DNA of 64,000 bases from Cephalopachus bancanus (lineage: Eukaryota > Chordata > Mammalia > Primates > Tarsiidae), in contig JAPVLO010000003.1 of the NCBI GenBank assembly GCA_027257055.1, positions 8,621,501 to 8,685,500 of the forward strand. The letters run 5' to 3'. The position numbers were made by a program, and so were the translations under genes. The notes under the pieces are model-generated. The model saw nothing but the letters and a program-made list of their open reading frames with translations, was not told the origin of the DNA and did not search any database. Shown here piece after piece: positions 12,345 through 24,742 of the stretch (position 1 is its first letter; each line of letters begins with the position of its first letter).

Positions 12345-12570
12345 AAAAATAGCATTACTTACTTAATGTTCATGAATTTAGCACTGTGCTAGGCATATTA
12401 TTTTAAACAAACTACATTCATCTGGACTGTATGAAGTAGACATTTTATTATTCTCATTAAGTAGAAAATACTCAGAGAGCCCGAGTGACTTGCCTAAAGT
12501 CACAAAGTTGGAAAATAGGGAAGCCAAGATTGAATCTTGATCTACCTCCAGTTCCTGTACTCCCAGCCCC
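12345..12570 (-). mobile_element. MIR SINE
   Basis: Antisense MIR blocks in order: 'gcactgtgctaggcatatta', 'agtagacattttattattct', 'gtgacttgcctaaagtcaca' and 'gaagccaagattgaatcttg'. Confidence 0.8.
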
Positions 12571-13559
12571 TAGGATGAGTTCCAGCATTGTTCTGGAACA
12601 GCCCATTCGCCGATCTTATTACATACGATAAACCTGTGTTCTTACTAGAATACCAGACCATAGCAAGTGTCCTTGGTGTTTATCTTGTTTTAAAATTATT
12701 TTTTTGCTTAGAATTAGTCTATTAACCTCTTGCTAATTTTAGTATGTAAAAAAATATTTCTGTTGCCTAGCTCTGATATTTTTCGTGTCCTTAAATCCAT
12801 GGAATGCTTTGAAAATAATCCAGTTCCTTGGTAAAGAAAAGTTGCGATCTGTTCTTCTCAGATCACCAATATCCTCTAGATGTATTTTTTATGTATATGA
12901 AGTATTGAAGGAGAGCAATAGAAATCGTTGTGAAGACATAATGTAAAAAATAAGTGCAAAAAGGTAAATCATAGAAGCTAGTCTGTAAGTTCTACTGCAT
13001 ACCACACAGAAGCCTTTCTTTCCTCAGAGTCTGGTCCAGGAAGGCCTTAGGCTCTCTGACCATATGGAATATCTTGCTTGAGTTGTATATGAGCAATAAA
13101 ACCAGAGACACTGAGATTCTGCATGCCAATTTTATGAAGAAGCAGAAAATTATGCTCCTAATATGTGCCAGAAAACTTAGAAATTGTCCTCTTGACATTA
13201 CCTAAACAATCTTGCCACCCTTTTCTTTTCTCTGCTACCATTATTTTGCAATAAAACTGTTAATTAAAATAGTCTCAAAATCTTGACAATTGGGCATTTT
13301 GCTCTCTATAATTCGTGTCCACATGGACAAATAACAAGGAATTCTAGCATTCTGGCAACTCTCCACATAAATCTCAGTATTAATTCATCTGAAATAAAAT
13401 TATCATCTGGGTGTAAATTCTGTAAAGCCATGAAGACCAGAAAAATGTAAACTTGTATTTTTTAGCGGCCAATGATAAATGATTCTATAGTTCTTTTTGA
13501 GAAACAAATACATGTAGTTCATTTGGAATAAGATCTAAATTTCCAAGGAATTCTATAAG

Positions 13560-13665
13560 ACGCATAATTCCTATTTTAAAATAAGGAAGCTGAGGTCTTG
13601 AGAAGTTGATTGCTGTGTCGAAGAGCACACAGCTAGCAATACCAATGACTTATGTTTCTCTGCCT
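13560..13665 (-). mobile_element. MIR SINE fragment
   Basis: Antisense MIR core: 'ataaggaagctgaggtcttg' followed by 'gagcacacagctagcaatac'. Confidence 0.65.
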
Positions 13666-15666
13666 GGGTTTCCTAGACAACCAGCAAGTTGACAAACTAG
13701 AATGAGCGCCCAATAAAAAAGTTCACCCAGGCTCAGCAACTCAGGTACCCCAGGCTTGCTTCCCCCAGAGAAATGCAATATTGCACAGATTGCACGTTCT
13801 ACTGTTTAATTAGAGCTCCCCAAGAAGGAGAAAGGATACAGAGGGCTGGCCAGGATGAAATTATTTTTCTCCATATCACTTTATACAAGAGTCACTACTT
13901 CTAACCCTGCTTCTCCTTTGCTTCAGATCTGTTTCTGTTTCCTAACAGCTTCTAGAAATATGTTTTAAATTCATTCACCCAGTTAGTTTTAATGGAGTTA
14001 AAGTTATTATCAAAAAATTAAATGCTATCATACTGCCAACAATTCACAAAGGAAAGAAATTTGAACTGTGGTACAATCACTGGACTTCAAGCTTGTAATG
14101 CTCTATAAATTCATGTGCACAATTCCATCTGGACAGGGAACTATCAGCCAAACAGGGCTGATTTACACATTCTTTTTGAAACTGCTGCTGACAGTGTAAT
14201 TTCAAACATGTAAATCCAGCATTACTTTTTAAAAATTAAAGTGTGCAAGTGCAATTGAAGTGCACTAATGACTTTCAGTGTAGCTTTAACCTGTGTTAAT
14301 CAGAAGTGTTCTCATTGTTTGCAGATGGACTTTATAGAAATGGCTTTGCAAGTTTTTGCTTACCCATTCTGGCAGTTGGAAGCAGCATAATTTATTTGCA
14401 GAGCATCCTTTATGCAAACCATATCCATTCCCCAAATGTTCCCTTGAATTAAATACGACAAGAGTGTAGACAGAATATATTAAAGAAAATCATAGCATGC
14501 AAATATTGTAGAAGGAATTAATTAAACCTTGCATGGCATTTAGCCAGAAAAAGAGAGGGAGAAACTAATAAGTATATTCAAGGAAAAAAAAAAACTTTAG
14601 ATGATATTTGGGGGAAATGGAATGTTGAAAATGATAGTGAATAGCTGAAACTGGCATTATTATGAAGGGGGAAATAGGCTATTTTACTAAAAAGAGATTA
14701 AATAGAATTCAGAGTTAAATGTGACTTCACTGTTAGATAAGGCTATAGTTAAATATAGAACAGAATGTTCTTTTAAGAAATTATCACAAATTACATTCAG
14801 CTAAGATGTAGTTGCAATATATTATGATAGAAAAAACATTAATGAACTAGGTTTTTCAGGTCTTCTATGATATATGCAACTTCTTCTGGAAGTGTAATCA
14901 CAATAATGAAATTAAAAAAGAATATGCTGCCTATTTTATGAACTCTCCCTAAACATTTGAGTAGAGCCAAGTAGCTATGTATTCTTCCAAAATAATGTCA
15001 CAATTTCCACTACTACAATAATTAAGAGATTGAATCTGTGTAATTATTAGATCTTCTGGTTCACTATGGGTTTGAGATGGTCCCTACTATATTAAGCCTA
15101 GGTAAAAAATTCTTTTAAATGTCAAGTACTGAATAAATCCATGGTTTTGTGGTGGAGATATTCAAGTAAATAAATGTTTATAGTAAAATGTGATAAAAGA
15201 CACAAGAAACTTTTGCAAAGTTTGGGGAGAACTCAGAGGAAGAATTCCTAAGCTGGTCTCAAAGTCAGGAAAGATTGCACTGTTGATATAATACTTGTGT
15301 TGGTTCTTAAAAGATGGTCAAGAGTATAAGGTTGAAAAGAACATTTTAGACACAGAAAGGACACAGCGGGATGGAAGTCTCTGTCTACCATCTTACAATA
15401 ACCAGCAATTCTTAAACATGAGAATTAAAGAAAGAGCAGCAAATGAAACTGGAAAGCATGGAGTGGTAAGATGTGTCTCGGCCTTCTTTTCAGACCTGTT
15501 TCTGTTTCCTTCAGGGAGACAAGAAAATTTCTACAGGCCAGGCAAAGGACCAGGGTGGAGCAGGCTGGGTGGAGTCTATGATAAGCTTGAGATCCTGGAT
15601 TCTTTCCTAAAGGAGACATCCCTCAACCAGCTCCAGCTGTATATTATACTGTGTGAATATATATAT
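13666..15666. other. Unique intergenic DNA, no repeat or gene recognised
   Basis: No repeat signature is visible over about 2 kb, which is unusual in this window. The part around 14160-14560 mixes homeodomain-type AT cores with E-box-like and octamer-like words (for example 'tatgcaaacc'), so an old regulatory element is possible but unproven. A frame at 15295-15792 runs into the following Alu and is not a gene. Confidence 0.4.
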
Positions 15667-15676
15667 AAAATATTCT

Positions 15677-15905
15677 CTGAGCCCGCGGGTTCAAGACCCG
15701 TCTGGGTGGTGAGACCTCATCTCTACAATAAATCAAAAAATCAGCCGGGCTTGATAGCACATGCCTGTAATTCCGGCTACTCAGAAGGCTGAGGTGGAGG
15801 GATCGCTGGAGCCCAGCAGGTCGAGGCTGCGGTGGCCGGGAGTGGCCACTGCACTCCAGTCTGGGCGACAGAGTGAGACTCCAACTCAAAAAAAAAAAAA
15901 AAAAA
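15677..15905 (+). mobile_element. Alu-type SINE, 5' truncated
   Basis: Starts within the left arm at 'ctgagcccgcgggttcaaga', has a complete right arm and a poly-A tail. Target-site duplication aaaatattct at 15667-15676 and 15904-15913. Confidence 0.93.
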
Positions 15906-16694
15906 AATATTCTAGTGCTTAAATATGGGAATTAATTTAAACTCTCAGAAATTAGACTATAAGCCCCAAACAATTCTGTAGACAAATTCCAATTAAATGG
16001 GATCCCTTTTTAACCATTGCTTTAATGTATATATATAAGAAAAGAACATAAATTGAATTAATCCTAATCCAAAATCTTGCAGAATGTTTGTTAAAAGCTT
16101 AGATTTCTGGATAATCCCCCTCACACCAGCAATATCAGAACCTCAGAACCCAGAAATGTGCCTTCTCAGCAAGTCCTCCAGATTTTTCAAATACAGTGGT
16201 CTGATAATCGCATATTGACAATCACTTATCAAAAGAATGTTTAGTGTGAATGAAGAGGTCTATCTTTTTTTTTTTCACAGCATGCACTGAACATAGCCTA
16301 AAGCAGAGGCTAATTAAAGTCAGAAAGCTAGGATAACCAGACTTTGAAATTATAGCCTACTTGATCATGGAGGACCCAACTCTCCCCCTTTAGACTAGTA
16401 CTTTAGTCACGCACTGTCAGAAAACATGTAAACAACAGAGAGTCGAGCACGTCAGTGTGTCAAACCTCGTGATTTGGCTCTGGTTTACATGCCACCTGTC
16501 TTAATTTCTAGGCAATATGTTCATAATTCAAAAACGTGAAAAATAAGCCATTTTTTAAATGGGTGAGATCTACTCTGCTGTAGCATCTAGGTTGTCTTTA
16601 ATGTAGGAGGTTTTTGCTACCGCAACATTCTTGTACTAGTGAAAAACAAGATCATATTAAAACTCATTTAATAAATTAGAAAGAAACAGCAGTC

Positions 16695-16910
16695 CGTTCC
16701 ATAAAGAGCATGGATCCTGGAGTCCGATTAAGCATAGATTCAAATTGTTAATACTGTGTAACTTTGAACAAGTTACTTTATTATCAAAAGTCTCTATTAG
16801 TCAATCTGTACAATGGATATTGTTTTACAGGGTGAAGAGCTAATTAGATAATGAAATATGTTGGAAAGTATCCAGCATATTGGCTAACTCATAATAATCA
16901 CTCACACATT
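16695..16910 (+). mobile_element. MIR SINE
   Basis: Blocks in sense order: 'gagcatggatcctggagtcc', 'tgtgtaactttgaacaagtt', 'tcaatctgtacaatggatat' and 'aaagtatccagcatattggc'. Confidence 0.75.
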
Positions 16911-16949
16911 TTTTATTGCTGTTGTTTTTACTGAACTGTTACACTGGGC

Positions 16950-17190
16950 ACAAGCCCTTTGCATTATAAAGCCTGGAAGAACTGAGGCATGAAGGCAGGA
17001 TGTGATAGTTGATTGAGCCTAATTTTAAAAGGAGGACTTTAGCAGAAGAATTAAACTGTCATGATAGGATGTGCAGTATCAAAACATATCTTGCAAGGAC
17101 TTTATGCTAAAGATTCTTATGTATACACTTTAAATAAATTTGTATGCTTTTTCTCCTATTAATCAATCCGTCTCGTGCCGTTGATTTTTC
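16950..17190 (+). mobile_element. ERV1-like LTR, 3' part
   Basis: Ends with a polyadenylation region 'taaataaatttgtatgcttt' then 'ttctcctattaatc', a common layout for U5 of class I endogenous retroviral LTRs. The same end motif recurs at 19050-19080. The family name and exact edges are not established. Confidence 0.45.
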
Positions 17191-18637
17191 TGCTAACCTT
17201 TCTTGGGCCAACGGCCAGGACCCTCACAGTTTGACATAGTTGAGCAGGATGATCAAAGCTGCCCTTCGCTTCTGGAAGCCACAGCAAAAAGAACCCAGGA
17301 ATCTTGTCTGCCTGGAAAGGGGTAAGAGTTTCTTACCAACCAAGTTGATTATTTGTGTTTTGTTTTTCAGAGTCAGTAAAGCGTTTCTCTCTTTTGAGCT
17401 ATTTATAGCTTTTGACAATTGAGTAAAATGTCCCTTTGTGAGCAAAATTGGAAACACCTTTTTCCTCTCTGCCTTCCCCAGATTTTGAAACTACTTGTGA
17501 CTATTAATTTATGGCAATATGGTTATTTGCATAAGTTCCATAAGAATCAGTTTTATTTTGTAACAGGACACAATTGGAGATGGTTATTTTACCAAGGCTT
17601 TGACTGGAATGATATTTTCATACATAAGCAGACTGCTTTGAGGAACGGATACTGACCTTTAGAGCCATATAAAAACTCCTTGGTAAAATGGGCTTTGTTA
17701 CTTGTCAGCTTCTTTACAGTACTCCTGACCTGTGGTGAGTAAGGAAGGTCACTTTCTGACAGGCCCAGGAATCCCAAGTTATTATGGAACCTAAGGAAGA
17801 GAAGAAGTCACCCAATTTATACAGGCATCTGCAGGCTCGGATAAATCCTTAACTGGGCTCAACAGACTTTTAAAAAGTCTAAACTGAGATTCCTTATGAA
17901 AAAAAAGTTTCAGCAATGCCAATTTTACATAAACCTATTGGAAAATAATTATTTTTGTTGCACTTTATCCAAAATCAGTCCAAGTATAATATGACTAAAA
18001 TTATCGGTCCTAAAATTATTTGTCTTTGGTAAAAATGGAGGATTGGAGAGAGAGAAAAAACATGTTTTAAAAAGCTGCAATACACCTGTTTTAGATCCTC
18101 TTTTCCATTATTTTTGAGTTTTTATTATTTTCTACAATTGAACTGAATCCTGAAGTCTCTTCTGGCTACAAACTAACATTTTTAAATGCTGCTTTTTTTT
18201 CATTTTTATAACTTGGAATCAATAGTATTACTACTTCATTTTTTCCTTAGGCCCTCAAGCTGAAACTTACACCTTGTGATATAGGTGAGAGAAAAACTTG
18301 TCAGATTGCCACTGTCTTCTTCCTCTTGAACCAAAGATGCTTTTAGTCCCACATCTGGACACCTCAACTAATTCCCCTCCAGACTCTAAGAAAATTGATT
18401 TATAGACTTTTGTCAACATTAACCTTATGCCTCCACAAAAATGGCTCTTATGAAGGATTTGTTTGCCTGTATCATCTCTAGAGTACTAGTTCATCTGCAA
18501 CACCACCTCCAAAAATGAGACACAGACTTGTTAAATGGAACTCTTTGGCACTCATCTTTGAACTCTATTTTTCTCTTGCACAGCCAACAACTCCGTTTTT
18601 CATATGTAAAACGTCTAAGGAAGTTCATACAGGAGAG
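17191..18637 (+). mobile_element. Possible ERV1 internal sequence (weak)
   Basis: Lies between two LTR-like blocks that share a 3' end motif. The segment just after the first LTR (gccaacggccaggaccctca) looks like a leader. I see no gag or pol motif that I can support, so this rests mainly on position. Confidence 0.25.
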
Positions 18638-19090
18638 TGTTGGGGGACTCAGAAAGCAATACCCAAAAATATAGCATTTTGCCTCAAGATCTCTCTAACC
18701 TCCCCCACCCCATTGTCTCTCCCATGCTGCTTTCTATCTGTGTTATCTCATTATCTATTTCAGGAAAGGAGAGGAAGAATATAATAAGACCTGGCCCAAA
18801 TATTTCACAAAATAATACCTGTCTCTCAAGTTCATTCAGCTTCCAAAGAGAACTATTTTCAAACCAGTTTCTGTTCCCTTCATTTTCCTCTAGCAATCTT
18901 TTATTGTCCCTCAATAGAATTCTTTTCTTCCCCTCTCCCACAACCTGCTCTACCAGAATCCAAGTTCCCATTCTTTCTGTAGCCTTGGTATATTCTGTAA
19001 CTCACTGGGAACTTGGGTTTTCGTACTGAATACTCCTGTGTATGCAAGTTAAGTAAATTTGTGTGGCTTTTCTCCTATTAAAAAAAAGGA
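18638..19090 (+). mobile_element. ERV1-like LTR
   Basis: Begins with 'tgttgggggactcagaaagc', a typical LTR start with TG. Has a pyrimidine-rich middle and ends with 'aagtaaatttgtgtggcttt' then 'tctcctatta', parallel to the block at 17130-17165. Confidence 0.5.
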
Positions 19091-19224
19091 TCTTGCAAAC
19101 TACAAGATTTATAAAGGGACTTACCTCATATATGTACTTATACGTTGGTAGGTTTTAAAGATTTAAAAACCTGTTTCTGAGAAAATTTGGATATTTAAAA
19201 TCACCTACTAATCAGTGGATGGTA

Positions 19225-19922
19225 ATATAACTTGGATGTTTGACCCCTACAAATACTCATCTTAAAATGTGATCCCCGCCGGGCTCGGTGGCTCAGCCTG
19301 TAATCCCGCGCCTTTGAAAGGCTGAGGTGAGTGGATTGCCTGAGCCTGCGGGTTCAAGACCCGCCTGGGCAGCAAGACCTCATCTCTACAATAAATCAAA
19401 AATCAGCCGGGCGTGGTAGCGTGCGCCTGTAATTCCGGCTACTTGGAAGGCTGAGGTGGAAGGATCGCCAGAGCCCAGTGGGTCGAGGCTGCAGTGGCCG
19501 GGAGCGGCCACTGCACTCCAGTCTGGGCGACAGAATGAAACTCCAACTCAAAAAAAAAAAAAAAAATGTGATCCCCAATGTTGGAGGTGGAGCCTTGTGG
19601 AGGTATTTGCGTCATGGGGGCAGATCCTTATGAATGATGAAAGTCTTGTTGTCTTCCTTGCAGAATTCTTGCTCTGCTAGTTCACATAGAACAGGTTGTT
19701 TAAAAGATCCCGACACCTCCCTTACCTCCAGTACCATGTGACATGTTAGCTCCCCTTGCTTTCCAAGAGTAAAAGCTTCCTGAGGCTCTCACCAGAAGCC
19801 AAGCATTTGACAATGTCATGCTTCTTGTATACCCTGCAGAACCGTGAGCCAAGTAAATTACTTTTCTTCTAACTTTCTCAGCTTCACATATTCCTTTATA
19901 ACTACACAAACAGAATAAGACA
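19225..19922 (+). mobile_element. MST-type MaLR LTR (ERVL-MaLR), split by an Alu
   Basis: Before the Alu: 'aacttggatgtttgacccct' and 'atcttaaaatgtgatcccc'. After it: 'ttggaggtggagccttgtgg', 'gtcatgggggcagatcctta', 'gaggctctcaccagaagcca', 'cctgcagaaccgtgagccaa' and 'attcctttataactacacaa'. This is the full length of an MST/MLT1-like solo LTR; exact subfamily not called. Confidence 0.88.
19278..19562 (+). mobile_element. Dimeric Alu-type SINE inside the MaLR LTR
   Basis: Complete dimer (gccgggctcggtggctca start, poly-A end) with a perfect 14-bp target-site duplication aaaatgtgatcccc at 19264-19277 and 19563-19576. One of the best-preserved copies in the window. Confidence 0.95.
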
Positions 19923-21334
19923 GATGGTCATAATTAGAGCATGCTGACTTTGGAAAGAGCACCAATATCAGAGAGGAAGACAAGCAGTGAGCCTAAGCAG
20001 GGCCTGGGAGCCTCCCTTAGAGTCTATAGGACTTTAGGACCAAGAATCTGGCCCTTGACTTTTTAATCCCAGAAATTTGACTTTCTCAGTGCACAAAGAA
20101 TTAACTTAGCTTTTAGGGGCTGGTTGACAACCAAATTCTCAAGAGACTGATAACAAAGCAGACACTAGAAGATTTATTAATGTATCATATTAAAATAAAC
20201 AGCAGATTTATTAATTTACCATGAGCGAATAAACACTTCCAACAAGCCCAGGACCCTTTTTCCCTGGTATAAGATATCAGGTACTTAGGTAGTTGGGAAA
20301 TAGATGTGTTATCAGAAGGTTACTCAGTCACAAAGAGTCAGAGCAAAAGGCTAGGATGCTCTTGAGCAGTATTTCAACAAAGATAAAGAAAAGCTAATAG
20401 TTTCTCCACGTACTCCACCCTGTTTGTTTTCTAGTGGTCAGACAGTGTCTTTTAGATAAAGGGTCTCTGTCTAGTACAAAATTCCTCCCTTTCTAGACTC
20501 AAGCAGATAAGACTACTCTTTTTTTTTAAACAGGAGTGTACACTACAGATAATTCAGTGACAATTTTATCTTGTTAAATAACCTGGTTAGTTTAGTAAAG
20601 CTTAGACATTTATCCGTGGCTCAGTCATTTATCATTGTACTGGTTTGTAAACTGTATGGTTATATCTGTATATGATTAAACTTTTGGGTACTGTATGGTG
20701 AGTCCTATGAGATATCTTCATGAGGACGATTTTATCTACCTACAAGCATTGAAGTCACCTTATCACGACTCCTATAGTAATGACAGCATCAATACTACCT
20801 AACCCCTCTAGGACACACAAACATTCTCATTTTAAGGATTAACAACTTTATAAAAGTTGTAAAAGGAGTAGCAACTTCAACTCTGTAATATGACTTCATG
20901 ATGACTGCTGCAGTAATTTCTCAAGGATACTTGTTGTGAGTGGTCTTCTCTTCACCTTTGGTAGATGATTTATAGAAATATTTAAATGTGTTTCAGCAAG
21001 TTAAACATGTCAGCACATGTCAAAACACTTAAATTATAATTAGAGTCTACGACCTTAGCACAAACATGATGTCAATATCAAAAGACCTCTTGTTATAATT
21101 TACATCCTCCATGAAGTGAGTCTCTTTGAAATGACTTTTTACCAAGCTCTTAAACATGTTAACTACTGCATACATTTCCTAATTGAAGTATTTAAGGCAT
21201 TAATTTTTTAATGAAATTCAAAGATCCTAAAGGCTAGAAATCATTTGATCTTTCTCACAGTGGTAAGAATTTTGTTTCTAATAAGAGCCTAATAAAATAC
21301 ACTTTTTGTCTCTATTAATTAATGGAGAATGATA
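19923..21334. other. No gene or repeat recognised
   Basis: AT-rich intergenic sequence. No frame or repeat could be supported. Confidence 0.45.
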
Positions 21335-21893
21335 CAAGATCTGACAATTAAGTTTATAGACTAATCCAAGAAAAAGTGCTACATACCTCATTGCTGAATA
21401 TCAGTATGGTCACCTTCAAAGTACTCCCCTTGGGAAGCTATGCATCGATGCCAGCTCCTAGTCCACCTGTCAAAGCAATTTTGAAACTCTCTTTCTGTAG
21501 TGGCCATCAGAGCTGTCGTATTATCTTTGATGTCCTGAATGTCATCAAATGTCTTCCTTTCAATATTTATCTTTGGGCAAAGAAAAAAGTCATTGGGTGA
21601 CAGATCAGTTGAATAAAGAAGATTTCCAATACAGTTACTTGTACAGTGCTGCCAACATCAGCACACAGTGGCAAGTTCACAAACTTAATTGTCAGGCCAT
21701 AACAAAAAATGACGACAACTTTGATGGCCGTTCCAGAAAAATTCCAAAATTGCTTTGAATGATGGACTAGGCACTGGTGTCGGTGCATAGCTTCCCACTT
21801 AGAAAGTGACCATAGTGATAGTCAGCAATGAGGTAAGTGGCACTTTTTCTACGATGGTATATGAACCTAATTATCAAACCTTGTATACTATAT
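21335..21893. mobile_element. Mariner relics arranged as an inverted pair
   Basis: The left copy begins 'tacaagatctgacaattaag' and continues 'gaaaaagtgctacatacctc'. A matching terminal repeat in the opposite sense occurs at 21668-21700 (gttcacaaacttaattgtca). A second, reversed copy of the left end runs to 'cctaattatcaaaccttgta' near 21893, preceded by 'gaggtaagtggcactttttc'. Terminal repeats next to TA dinucleotides point to a Tc1/mariner element. No usable transposase frame remains. Confidence 0.7.
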
Positions 21894-23364
21894 AATTCAA
21901 AACAGTAGGAAAAAATTGTTATTTTTGAATAACGAATGAAGGTCAGAAAAGGAATTTGCATCATAAGTCTGGACACTTGGTACAAGGTAGAAACTCAAGA
22001 AATGCTGAGATCTTTACACCTGTCATTATGGTGTAAAGTTTTGATTATGAAAGAATATTCACTGATTTTGATTTGAGATTACCTTCTGGGCATTTCTTCT
22101 TCAATTTCAAATTAATGATTGGTTATTAAGCATTGGCTAAACGCAATCCAATTTGATATGTTAATCAGACATGCTAAGTTAGGCGCTATAGTGAATTAAT
22201 AGTAAGTTAGCACTGCAGAGAACTTATATTTAGACTATGACATACACATTTTCTGGTGTATTGATTTACAGATTTGCCAATACAGAGTTTCAAAAATAAA
22301 TTTAAGCCAGTGGGAAAAAAGTTAAGTACTGAAGTGGTATTATTTAAGAATGCTGATAAACTGAAGAATTAATGAGTACGTTAAGGTTAATAGAGGACAT
22401 TCAAGAGTTGTCCTTCATTGGGAAAAAAGATACTAATCATGATGACAATCAGATCCAGCAAATATGTTCAAAGATATAGCCAGGTGTTCTGCCCATCCTC
22501 ACTTCTCTGTCCTGTAAATATGGCTGTCAGAATGGTCAATAAGATTTGAGAGAAGAGGCAATGGCAAGAATAACCTATGATCTGTCATGGCATCTCCATC
22601 AACCACCTGCAAAGCATCTGGCACTTTCCCTGGGTTCTGGCACTGGTCTCAATGGACATTCAGGTCATTTATGCTGCTGAAATGCACATGTGTATCTCCA
22701 GGTTGCTAAATGGGCTCAACTCCATAGTGCAATGTTCCTCTGGAAGGCAGAAATCATGCCTTATCCAGCTCAGAGTTCTCTGCATTGGAAAATGGACCAT
22801 CACATAGAAAGCATTCTTCAGAAGTGTGTTGCATGTATTAATGAACAAAACATAAATAACACATGTGAACACAAATATAGTACAACACTAAAATTCAGCT
22901 ACAATGCCACCTCAATTGACTCATGTTCTTGCTAAAACAGAATCACTTGCTAATATCCTTTTCGGGGTGTTCTTCCCAGTGGCCAGTTTGTCTGCTATAG
23001 GTAACATTATTCCCTAACAGATTTCATCTTGACTAGCAAATAGAACATTTAATGATATTATAAGGAGTATCTTACCTTGCCTACAAGATAAGCAGCTAGT
23101 GCCCTTCAAGACTAAAAACAAAAACAAAAAAATGGACCTATTTGCCAAGAGCCTTAGAATATTTGTTACAGGAAACTTGGCATTCAGAACTTAATGAGGA
23201 TCTGTGTTGTCATTTTTCTTTAAAGCATTAAATATAAGTATCAATATTTTGATATATTATAAACACTCACCTTTCTTATCCTACTGATAGGCCTTTCCTA
23301 TTTTTCATTGATTCAGTATTTTTCAGTCATATACATGATGTAAGCACAACATCATTGTGTGAAA
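21894..23364. other. No gene or repeat recognised
   Basis: Several overlapping frames around 22577-22935 on both strands have no recognisable domain. I read this as unique or very old repetitive DNA. Confidence 0.4.
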
Positions 23365-23392
23365 AGGAAGGAAGGAAGGAAGGAAGGAGAAA
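23365..23392. repeat. (GAAG)n microsatellite
   Basis: About six to seven tandem GAAG units within 'aaggaaggaaggaaggaagg'. Confidence 0.9.
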
Positions 23393-23565
23393 AAGAAACA
23401 ATTTATCATTGTTTTTTAGCATAAAGAATTAATGATACATTCCATATATTTCTATACAGTAGGTATAACCATCTTATACAATTTAACCACCCTGCCTCCC
23501 AAAAGAAAAATCACCCAGAGGATATTTATAATTCCCACTTGAGTAATAGTTTTAAGGCCTTCTGT

Positions 23566-24030
23566 TTTGGGTTGAATTGTATTCATTTGTAGAAGTACTA
23601 GTCCCCAGTGCCTCAGAATGTTTCAGTAGGGTCATTATGTGTGTCAATAGGGTCATTATGTGTCAATAAGGTCATTTTAGATGTAATTAATTAAGATGAG
23701 GTCATACTGGCATAGTACAGGCCCCAATCCAATATGACTGATATCCTTATAAAATGGGAAGATCAGCACAAAGTGGACACAGAGAATGCCATGAAAAAAA
23801 TGAAGACAGAGATTAGGGCAAAGCTTCTACAAATGAAGGAATGACAAAATACACCAGCAAACCACCACAAGTCAAGCTGGAGGCATGGAACAAATTCTCT
23901 TTCACAGCCCTGAGAAGGAATCAATCCTTGACTTCTAGCCTCCAGAACTATAAGACAATAAATTTCTGTTTTTTAAACCACCCAGTTTGAGGGACTTTGT
24001 TAATACAGCCCAAGCAAACTAATATACCTT
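23566..24030 (+). mobile_element. MLT1-type MaLR LTR
   Basis: Blocks typical of MLT1: 'tttgggttgaattgtattca', 'aattaagatgaggtcatact', 'tatccttataaaatgggaag', 'agcctccagaactataagac', 'aataaatttctgttttttaa' and 'tttgttaatacagcccaagc'. A short internal duplication (agggtcattatgtgtgtcaa / agggtcattatgtgtcaata) lies near 23628-23670. Confidence 0.88.
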
Positions 24031-24727
24031 GTTTGAAGTCCTTAACTGAAAACTGTTGTTTTCAGTGTCTTTCTTGACATAGCAGGTCATCTCCCTGCAT
24101 TCCCTACCCCTACTGAAACCATGCTATGGGACAAGTTTGAGTTCTCCCTTGGCTGAAGCTTTAAAAATCACTTACCATGGAAGCCAACACCGTGTCTTAC
24201 CTTGCTCTCTAGTGATCACTCAAAGCAGAAGCAGAATTAGCATTAGAACCACAGGTGCTCCTCATAGAGCTTCCCTATATTTACCATAAGCAATGGCCAG
24301 GCAAGGCAGCTATTGACCAATACGTTAATTCAAGTTCAAGGACAGAGATGAAGGCTTCTGCTTATTCCTATGTCCCACAGTCTCCAATTCCATGTGGAGC
24401 ACACAACTATTACTTAGCATTTAATCTTGATATAAGACACTAGCAACTCTCTTCAGCTGTTTATTTTATTTTTAAATAATTTGAATAAAAATAAAAGCAA
24501 TCTTTTTCATAAATTTGTAAATATCAACAATAAGGAGAAAAACAAACTGGTGAATTATTGTTCTCTCCTGAGAAAGCTTTTCAATGGGGGAGGGGGGGGA
24601 GTTACCAATGAAAGACAAGCAAGTCTTTTTTGCCATCTAGTGGCAATAGAGGATTACAACACTGGAGAGTTTAAATTTAAATTCTTCTTCCTGTCCCTCA
24701 AGATTTATTGAGGTATACTTGACAAGT
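24031..24727. other. No gene recognised
   Basis: Intergenic. A short G-rich run (gggggaggggggggag) sits at about 24585-24600. Confidence 0.5.
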
Positions 24728-24742
24728 AAGAATTGTATACTA

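Noticed and set aside
15295..15792. 165-codon open frame
   Set aside because: The last third is an Alu read in sense. The rest has no recognisable features.
22577..22935. Overlapping frames on both strands resembling an exon cluster
   Set aside because: No recognisable domain, no consensus splice sites framing them, and no consistent frame.
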